Source: Stenotrophomonas sp. Iso1 (GTDB taxonomy: Bacteria > Pseudomonadota > Gammaproteobacteria > Xanthomonadales > Xanthomonadaceae). From it: a DNA stretch of 64,000 bases. The notes beneath the pieces were generated by a model that had not been told where the DNA came from, made no database searches, and saw nothing but the letters and a program-made list of their open reading frames with translations. Made by a program: the position numbers and the translations under genes. Of this stretch, positions 58,348 through 64,000 are shown one piece after another (within the stretch, counting starts at the first letter, position 1; each line of letters starts with the position of its first letter). Where the stretch lies: positions 1,576,488 through 1,640,487 of the forward strand of contig NZ_JAODBT010000001.1 in the NCBI RefSeq assembly GCF_027497995.1. The letters are read 5' to 3'.

Positions 58348-60180
58348 ATGCCGGTGACGTCAGTTACCGACTTTATTGACCTGCTGGCCGCGCGCCGGCA
58401 GGCCAGCATCTTGCACGACCGTCGCACCGGCATGCCATACAGCTGGAGCCACTGGGTGCGCACGCGCGTGTCCAAGGCAATGTCGGCATTTGCCGAAGCT
58501 GACGTGGCTGGCGTGATCGCGGCAAAGCCCGGGCGGTCGCGTGAACGCGTGTCAACGCCACGCCCCTTCTTGCTGACAATGCTGTTGCTGCTTTGGCAGG
58601 GGGGCGATCCGCCGCCGCGCGACCAGCGCGTGATGCGTTGGTTTGCGGCCTTCTTCAGTGCTGCGCTGCATTTGCTGTTCGCCCTGCTGCTGGTCTGGGT
58701 GGCGCTGATACGCAGCCCGGCGCCGGAGCAAAGCGCAGAAGAAGGCGAGCGGGTACAGATTGAGTACATCGGTCGTGGCACGCCGGACGAAGAGGGAGGC
58801 GGTGCGCCGCAAGCGCAGGGAGAACCGCAGGCGGATGCATCGGCGTCGGCATCAGCTTCATCGGCTGCGGCAGGGGCGAATGCAGGTGCTTCGTCGTCGG
58901 CAGCGGTGGCGACCCCAGTCGAACCGACTGCGACGGCTGCAGTCACTCCCGCCGACGTGTCCAATGACGAGCAGCCATTGGTGCCGATAGATGCATCAAA
59001 ACCTTCACCTGAAATGCCGGCCGCGCAGCCGCTGCAGGTAACCCAGACGCAGCAGCCGACCACTGATTTCGTGTTGCCTGCACCAACCTTGCGGCCACCC
59101 ACCATGACCGCGCCGAGTGTCAGCGTGCCTGAGGTGCGGGTACGCGAACGGGTGGTGGAAACGGCGGCTGATCGTCCGCAAATCACGCAGTCCGCACGCG
59201 TTCTGCCCAATGCGCAACCGCAGTTGAGAACGCCTGAGGTCCAGGTGCGTGAGCGACAGATCGAGACGATGCCGCAGCAGCAGGTCGAGATGGCGCAGTT
59301 GCGTCAACGCGTAACGGATGTGCAAATGGCCGGCCCGGAAATGGCGGTGCGTGAGCGGCAGGTGGATGCGGCGCCGACACAGCCGGTGACGATGGCGCAG
59401 GTGCGTTCCAGCCAAACCAACGATGTGCAGCTCAAGACGCCGATGGTCGACGTGCGTGAGCGGCATCTTCCAGGAGCCCCCGATGTTTCGGCGTCGTCCG
59501 CAGCACCAGCGGGTGCTGCCGCCAAGCCTGCCAGCGCGAGCGGATCCGGTTCGGCAACATCGGCACAATCAAGCAATGTTGCTCAAGGCAGCACGGCGCA
59601 GGGCAGTAGTGCCGCCGCCAACCCTTCGCCACGGCCAGGTACCAGTGCGGGCGCGGGGCCGAAGCCGCAGGACCGCAGCGGTGGCTGGGATTCTCCGATG
59701 CGTTCGGACGATTGGGGCGCATCGCAACGGCAAGTGGCCGGCAGCGCAGGCGGACAGTCGGACAAAGGCCGCGGCCTGTTTGATGCAGACGGTGGCGTGC
59801 GCCTTGCTGATGATGGAGCGGGTAAAGACAGCAAGCGCGGTGCACCCGGTGGCGATGCTGACTCCTGGACGCGCGACCGCATCGCTGACTCGGGCACTTG
59901 GCTCAAGCGGCCGCCTTACGACTACACGCCAACCTCGTTCGATAAGTATTGGGTGCCCAACGAATCGTTGTTGGCCGAGTGGGTGCGCAAGGGCATCAAG
60001 AGTGTGGAGATTCCGATCCCCGGCACGAGCAGCAAGATTTCCTGCGTGGTATCGATGCTGCAGTTCGGCGGCGGTTGTGGGCTGACCAATCCCAACATGC
60101 AGGAGCAACCGGCGGTGGCGCGACCGCCGCCGGATATTCCGTTCAAGAAAGAACTGCAGGAAGACAACGGCAGCCGTTGA
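58348..60180 (+). CDS. Transmembrane repetitive protein, function unknown
   Basis: A 610-residue protein. Layout: cytoplasmic start (1-70) with VTDFIDLLAARRQ; hydrophobic stretch 74-84; main membrane span 98-121 (FAAFFSAALHLLFALLLVWVALI); VQIEYIGRGTPDEEG as in TonB-like proteins; Ala/Ser/Gln low-complexity 150-250; four repeats of about 35 residues with core PExxVRERxxE starting near 262, 297, 331 and 366; Ser/Gly/Ala linker; and a distinct C-terminal domain (about 505-610) with YTPTSFDKYWVPNESLLAEWVRKGIKSVEIPIPGTSSKISCVVSMLQFGGGCGLTNPNM. Starts 15 bases after nfuA; a terminator follows. Probably periplasm-facing. Confidence 0.75.
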   Translation: MPVTSVTDFIDLLAARRQASILHDRRTGMPYSWSHWVRTRVSKAMSAFAEADVAGVIAAKPGRSRERVSTPRPFLLTMLLLLWQGGDPPPRDQRVMRWFAAFFSAALHLLFALLLVWVALIRSPAPEQSAEEGERVQIEYIGRGTPDEEGGGAPQAQGEPQADASASASASSAAAGANAGASSSAAVATPVEPTATAAVTPADVSNDEQPLVPIDASKPSPEMPAAQPLQVTQTQQPTTDFVLPAPTLRPPTMTAPSVSVPEVRVRERVVETAADRPQITQSARVLPNAQPQLRTPEVQVRERQIETMPQQQVEMAQLRQRVTDVQMAGPEMAVRERQVDAAPTQPVTMAQVRSSQTNDVQLKTPMVDVRERHLPGAPDVSASSAAPAGAAAKPASASGSGSATSAQSSNVAQGSTAQGSSAAANPSPRPGTSAGAGPKPQDRSGGWDSPMRSDDWGASQRQVAGSAGGQSDKGRGLFDADGGVRLADDGAGKDSKRGAPGGDADSWTRDRIADSGTWLKRPPYDYTPTSFDKYWVPNESLLAEWVRKGIKSVEIPIPGTSSKISCVVSMLQFGGGCGLTNPNMQEQPAVARPPPDIPFKKELQEDNGSR

Positions 60181-60251
60181 GTTGCCGTTGTAAGGCAGTG
60201 CACGCGGTGCAACAGGTGGAGATGTGGCTCCTACGAAAGAACGCCGCCCAC

Positions 60252-60282
60252 AAAGAAAGCCGCCCACTGGGCGGCTTTCTTT
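60252..60282. terminator. Bidirectional terminator between the repetitive protein and cytochrome genes
   Basis: Perfect 14-bp stem AAAGAAAGCCGCCC / GGGCGGCTTTCTTT, loop ACT. Upstream, 60205-60245 holds a REP-like GTAGGAGCCACATC segment (on the minus strand). Confidence 0.8.
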
Positions 60283-60299
60283 TGTGTCGGATTGGGGGT

Positions 60300-60761
60300 T
60301 CAGTTCACGCCGTGCAGATCGCGTAGCTGGCTCGGTCGCGAACCGAAGTAGGCAGCGAGGTCGGCGATGTCCTGGTCGCTGAGGCTGGCCGCTTGCGGGG
60401 TCATCAGCATGTGGTCCCGGTTGCCACTGCGGTAGGCCTGCAGCGCGTGGGCGAGGTAGTCGCCGTACTGACCACCCAGGCGCGGGTAGGTCGGATCGAT
60501 GGGCTGGTTGCCGTCTGCGCCGTGGCAGTCAATGCAGCTTTGACCGGTGGCCTTGCCCTTGGCGTTGGCCAAGTGCTCGCCAGCAGCGATGCGGCCTTGC
60601 GGCAGCCCGGCTGAAGAGCTGGCGCTGTGTTCGCCGCTGGCATGGCCGGGATCGGCGGCGGATTTATCAGCGGATTCCACCTGTGACTGCGAACATGCGG
60701 CCAATGCGAAGGCGGCCAGCAGGACGACGGACAAGCGCGTTGCGTGCGTTGCTTTCGACAT
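60300..60761 (-). CDS. Monohaem cytochrome c lipoprotein
   Basis: A 153-residue protein: signal and lipobox LAAC (Cys23), a Ser/Ala/His linker, and one class I cytochrome c domain with CIDCH (haem) and a Met ligand candidate in DHMLMTPQAASLSDQDIADLAAYFGSRP, which resembles cytochrome c4/c5. Membrane-anchored electron carrier. ATG 60761; adjacent to the second cytochrome c gene with a gap of 8 bases, so one operon. Confidence 0.88.
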   Translation of the reverse strand: MSKATHATRLSVVLLAAFALAACSQSQVESADKSAADPGHASGEHSASSSAGLPQGRIAAGEHLANAKGKATGQSCIDCHGADGNQPIDPTYPRLGGQYGDYLAHALQAYRSGNRDHMLMTPQAASLSDQDIADLAAYFGSRPSQLRDLHGVN

Positions 60762-60769
60762 GGGCAAGC

Positions 60770-61138
60770 CTATTTGACGGTGGACAGGTAGGCGGCGAGA
60801 TCAGCGATTTCCTGTGTGCTGAAACTCATGGATTGCGCCTGCATGGTCGGATGCTTGCGCTTGCCTTCGCGATACTCGGTGAGCGCCTGGGTCAGGTACT
60901 CGGCCGATTGGCCACCAATCTTGGGGACGCGGTAACTGGGATAGGCATTCTTGTAGCCGGTGATGCCGTGGCAGCCCTGGCAGGTATAGGCCAGGGTTCG
61001 TCCGGTGTCGGGCTTGCCGACCAGTGGAGTGGCCGGCGCAGGCGATGCGGCGGAGTCAGACTGCGGAACAGCGTTGGCGGCCCCAATGGGTAGGGCGAGA
61101 GCCAGAGCGAAACAAGCGGCGAGCGGCTGCGAGCGCAT
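60770..61138 (-). CDS. Monohaem cytochrome c (c4/c5-like), soluble periplasmic
   Basis: A 122-residue protein with a cleavable signal (MRSQPLAACFALALALPIGAANA) and one class I domain: CQGCHGITGYKNAYPSYRVPKIGGQSAEYLTQALTEYREGKRKHPTMQAQSMSFSTQEIADLAAYLSTV. The Tyr-rich segment and final Met (QSMSF) are typical of c4 halves. Together with the following lipoprotein it looks like the two halves of a dihaem c4 carried on separate genes. Confidence 0.88.
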   Translation of the reverse strand: MRSQPLAACFALALALPIGAANAVPQSDSAASPAPATPLVGKPDTGRTLAYTCQGCHGITGYKNAYPSYRVPKIGGQSAEYLTQALTEYREGKRKHPTMQAQSMSFSTQEIADLAAYLSTVK

Positions 61139-61373
61139 GGTTTCCTTGTCCGGTATGCGGGTCTGGGGTTCCGCCGTGGGGACACGGAACGGACCGAGTA
61201 TAGCCCGCGTATTTACCTGTTCGGAACCGGTTGCGGATGCTGCGGTGCGTCACTTTTTTGCTGGAGTGATAGCCGGGTAGGTTGCACCCATGACCTTTGG
61301 CGCATGGTGTCCAAGTGAAGTGGTGCAATACTTTGCTACAACACCCCGCCAATGCATCCCCAGGGACCTGACG

Positions 61374-62507
61374 ATGTCGCGATTCTTCTCTCAGCACGGC
61401 CGCACCGGAAGCTGCGCTGCTGCTCTCCTCATTTCCACGTCGCTTCTGCTGGGCGGCTGCAAGGCCGGCGGCGAGGAGGCCCAGGCCAAGACCCCCGACG
61501 AGCAGAAAGCCGTGGACGCGGTGCCGGTAGAGGTTGCCAAGGCTACCCATCGTGCCATCGCCGCCAGCTATACCGGCACTGCAGCGCTGGAACCGCGCGC
61601 CGAGTCGCAGGTGGTGGCCAAGACGTCTGGCGTAGCGCTGGCCGTTCTGGTGGAAGAAGGCCAGGTCGTACGCGCCGGGCAAGCGCTGGTGCGATTGGAT
61701 CCGGACCGCGCCCGCTTGAGCGTCGCGCAGGGCGAAGCGCAGATGCGCAAGCTGGAGAACAGCTATCACCGTGCGCAGAAACTGGTTGAGCAACAACTGG
61801 TGAGCGCCGCTGACGTCGATCAGCTGCGTTTCGATCTTGAAAACGCCCGTGCGCAGTACCGCATGGCGACGTTGGAACTGTCTTACACCACGGTGGTTGC
61901 GCCGATTTCAGGCGTGGTTGCATCACGCGACATCAAGCCGGGCAACTTCGTGCAGATCAACTCGCCGATCATCCGCATCGTCGATGCCAGCCGCCTGGAA
62001 GCCACGTTGAATGTGCCCGAGCGGGAAATCGCCAAGCTCAAGCCTGGACAGGCGGTGGGCATGATTGCTGACGCGCTGCCGGGCCGGCAATTCACCGGCA
62101 CGGTGGACCGTGTGGCGCCAGTGGTCGACAACGGCACCGGTACCTTCCGTGTGGTGACGGCATTCTCTGGAGAAAGCGATCTGCAGCCGGGCATGTTTGG
62201 CCGCCTGAGCATCAACTACGACCAGCGTGCCGACGCGCTGGTGGTGCCGCGCAATGCGCTGCTGGAAGACGGCGGTCAGCCTGCGGTGTTCGTGATCCGC
62301 GACGGCAAGGCACAGCGCGCCACGCTGAAGCTGGGTTACGACGATGCTGGCTGGATTGAAGTGCGCGAAGGCCTGAAGGCCGGCGACGAAGTGGTGATTG
62401 CCGGTAAGGCGGCGTTGCGCGAGGGCAGCGCGGTGCAGGTGATCGGTCAAGAGAAGAAGGTGGTCACGGCGGCCAAGGCACCGGCCGCAGAGGCGACCAA
62501 ACAATGA
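61374..62507 (+). CDS. RND efflux periplasmic adaptor (MFP) lipoprotein
   Basis: A 377-residue membrane-fusion protein: lipobox LLGGC (Cys27), then YTGTAALEPRAESQVVAKTSGVALAVLVEEGQVVRAGQALVRLDPDRARL (lipoyl half), coiled coil, second lipoyl half TVVAPISGVVASRDIKPGNFVQI, and the beta-barrel region. ATG 61374 chosen; the upstream frame is not conserved-looking. Its stop overlaps the RND pump start (ATGA). No local regulator or outer-membrane factor is visible, so substrate is unknown. Confidence 0.92.
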   Translation: MSRFFSQHGRTGSCAAALLISTSLLLGGCKAGGEEAQAKTPDEQKAVDAVPVEVAKATHRAIAASYTGTAALEPRAESQVVAKTSGVALAVLVEEGQVVRAGQALVRLDPDRARLSVAQGEAQMRKLENSYHRAQKLVEQQLVSAADVDQLRFDLENARAQYRMATLELSYTTVVAPISGVVASRDIKPGNFVQINSPIIRIVDASRLEATLNVPEREIAKLKPGQAVGMIADALPGRQFTGTVDRVAPVVDNGTGTFRVVTAFSGESDLQPGMFGRLSINYDQRADALVVPRNALLEDGGQPAVFVIRDGKAQRATLKLGYDDAGWIEVREGLKAGDEVVIAGKAALREGSAVQVIGQEKKVVTAAKAPAAEATKQ

Positions 62508-64000
62508 GTGCACGCGAACCATCGGCTTCTGGCGGTGGCTTCGACCTGATCGAATTCGCCACGCGCCGCCGCGTCACCATCGCGATGATGACGCTCACCC
62601 TGGTGTTGTTCGGCTTGATCTCGCTGTCGAGTCTGAAGGTCGAACTGCTGCCGGACCTGAGTTACCCCACGCTGACCGTGCGCACCGATCTGGAAGGCGC
62701 GGCGCCGGCAGAAGTGGAGACACTGATCTCGCAGCCTGCCGAAGAAGCGCTGGGCATCGTCAAGGGCCTGCGCAAGCTCAAATCTATCTCGCGCACCGGC
62801 CAGAGCGATGTAGTACTGGAGTTCGCCTGGGGCACGGACATGCAGCAGGCCGGGCTGGACGTGCGCGACAAGATGGAGACGCTGCAGTTACCGCTGGAGG
62901 CAAAGCCGCCCGTGCTGCTGCGTTTCAATCCGTCGACGCAGCCGATCATGCGCCTGGCGCTGTCGTCCAAGCAGGACGCCAGCAATGAAACCGACGCCAT
63001 ACGCAGCTTGATGGAGTTGCGTCGTTACGCCGACGAAGATCTCAAGCGCAAGCTCGAGCCAGTGAGTGGCGTGGCTGCGGTGAAAGTCGGCGGTGGCCTG
63101 GAAGATGAAATCCAGGTGGACATCGACCAGCGCAAGCTGTCGCAGCTGGGCCTGTCGCTGGACACCGTGATCCAGCGCCTGCAGCAGGAAAACGTCAATC
63201 TGTCCGGCGGCCGTCTGGAAGAAGGCTCGCAGCGTTATCTCGTGCGTACCGTCAACCAGTTCACCACGGTCGAGCAGATGCGCGAAATGCTGTTGACCAC
63301 GGCGGCCGGTTCCGGCGCCTCAGCAGCCAGCGAAAACCGCCAGTTGATGACCGCCATCCTCGGCAGCCGCGACCCCAACGTCATCGCCGCGATGCGCAAT
63401 GATGGTTCCGGCGGTAGCGTTGCAACAGTGCGTCTGAAAGACGTGGCCGATGTGCGCCAGGGCTACAAAGAGCGCGAAGCGGTGATCCGCAGCGCCGGCC
63501 ATGAAGCAGTGGAGTTGGCCATCTACAAGGAAGGCGACGCCAATACGGTTTCCACTGCTGATGCGCTGGAAACGCGGCTGGAGTTGATCCGCAAGCAGAT
63601 GCCCAAGGACATCGAGATGACGATGGTCGAAGACCAGTCGGTCTTCATCCGCCACGCCATCAAGGACGTCAAGATCGATGCGGTGATCGGTGGTTTGTTG
63701 TCGATCCTGATCATCTTCCTGTTCCTGCGCGATGGCTGGAGCACGTTTGTGATCTCGCTGTCGCTGCCGATCTCGATCATCGCCACGTTCTTCTTCATGG
63801 GCCAGCTGGGTCTGAGCTTGAACGTGATGTCACTCGGTGGTCTGGCGTTGGCGACCGGTCTGGTGGTGGATGATTCCATCGTCGTACTTGAATCCATCGC
63901 CAAGGCGCGCGAGCGCGGTATGGGTGTGCTGGAAGCTGCGATCAAGGGAACGCGTGAAGTATTCATGGCGGTGGTTGCTTCTACGCTGACCACCATCGCG
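62504..64000 (+). CDS. RND efflux transporter, AcrB/HAE1-like (3' truncated by window)
   Basis: 499 codons to the end of the window without a stop (full length is normally near 1040). First span MMTLTLVLFGLISLSSL, then VELLPDLSYPTLTVRTDLEGAAPAEVETLISQPAEEAL, and the span-4 proton-relay motif GLALATGLVVDDSIVVLES. Between about residues 268 and 305 the periplasmic domain carries an extra GSGASAASENRQLMTAIL.. segment not typical of HAE1 pumps. Starts ATG 62504 overlapping the adaptor stop. Confidence 0.92.
   Translation, partial: MSAREPSASGGGFDLIEFATRRRVTIAMMTLTLVLFGLISLSSLKVELLPDLSYPTLTVRTDLEGAAPAEVETLISQPAEEALGIVKGLRKLKSISRTGQSDVVLEFAWGTDMQQAGLDVRDKMETLQLPLEAKPPVLLRFNPSTQPIMRLALSSKQDASNETDAIRSLMELRRYADEDLKRKLEPVSGVAAVKVGGGLEDEIQVDIDQRKLSQLGLSLDTVIQRLQQENVNLSGGRLEEGSQRYLVRTVNQFTTVEQMREMLLTTAAGSGASAASENRQLMTAILGSRDPNVIAAMRNDGSGGSVATVRLKDVADVRQGYKEREAVIRSAGHEAVELAIYKEGDANTVSTADALETRLELIRKQMPKDIEMTMVEDQSVFIRHAIKDVKIDAVIGGLLSILIIFLFLRDGWSTFVISLSLPISIIATFFFMGQLGLSLNVMSLGGLALATGLVVDDSIVVLESIAKARERGMGVLEAAIKGTREVFMAVVASTLTTIA

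Overview
The window is a gene-dense, G+C-rich piece of a gammaproteobacterial chromosome that reads as Xanthomonadaceae (Stenotrophomonas/Xanthomonas/Pseudoxanthomonas-like). Reasons: the lexA operator is the xanthomonad-type TTAGTAGTA-A-TACTACTAA palindrome rather than the E. coli CTGT-N8-ACAG box; a surE-pcm-yqaA-nlpD operon ends without rpoS; a 'transmembrane repetitive protein' of xanthomonad type follows nfuA; and short REP-like intergenic palindromes are present. The species cannot be decided from the sequence alone. I saw no prophage, insertion sequence, CRISPR array, toxin-antitoxin pair or biosynthetic island; almost everything is core housekeeping in conserved order.

Layout: 1-5.6 kb, end of trhO, an LLM-family oxidoreductase, exoD/CNNM-type membrane genes, and a DUF47-PiT phosphate uptake pair. 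6-8.3 kb, parE and a small charged exported protein. 8.4-14.2 kb, pyrG-eno-ftsB-ispD-ispF-truD. 14.2-18.2 kb, smr, then surE-pcm-yqaA-nlpD. 18.3-25.5 kb, yhbY/rlmE divergent pair, ftsH, folP, miaA, hfq, hflX. 25.6-32.5 kb, pncC-lexA-recA-recX-alaS-csrA, tRNA-Ser and two tRNA-Arg genes. 32.6-39.6 kb, thiD and hydrolase, phoH, bcp-gcvR divergent from dapA-bamC-like. 39.7-45.9 kb, fdxA, tRNA-Glu, pcnB-folK-panB-panC-panD-pgi. 46.2-51 kb, a RegBA-type redox two-component system, ispG, a PAP2 phosphatase and a GacA/UvrY-type regulator. 51.3-55.9 kb, rne divergent from rluC. 56-64 kb, zupT, a TonB_C lipoprotein, phhB, nfuA, the repetitive membrane protein, two monohaem cytochromes c and an RND efflux system cut off by the window end.

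Functional links: three MEP isoprenoid genes (ispD, ispF, ispG), a full pantothenate branch (panB, panC, panD), two folate genes (folP, folK), the SOS core (lexA, recA, recX), and post-transcriptional control (hfq, csrA, rne, pcnB and a GacA-like regulator). Many genes overlap by ATGA/GTGA, indicating tight translational coupling.

The most interesting items are regulatory or lineage-specific. The lexA promoter, operator and start codon are nested so tightly that the mRNA should be leaderless. The rne Shine-Dalgarno sequence sits inside a strong hairpin. The csrA-tRNA-Ser-tRNA-Arg cluster has its Arg genes inverted relative to E. coli across a G/T-rich gap. A 610-residue membrane protein carries four ~35-residue repeats and a conserved-looking Cys-containing C-terminus. 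I found no clear new multi-gene system.
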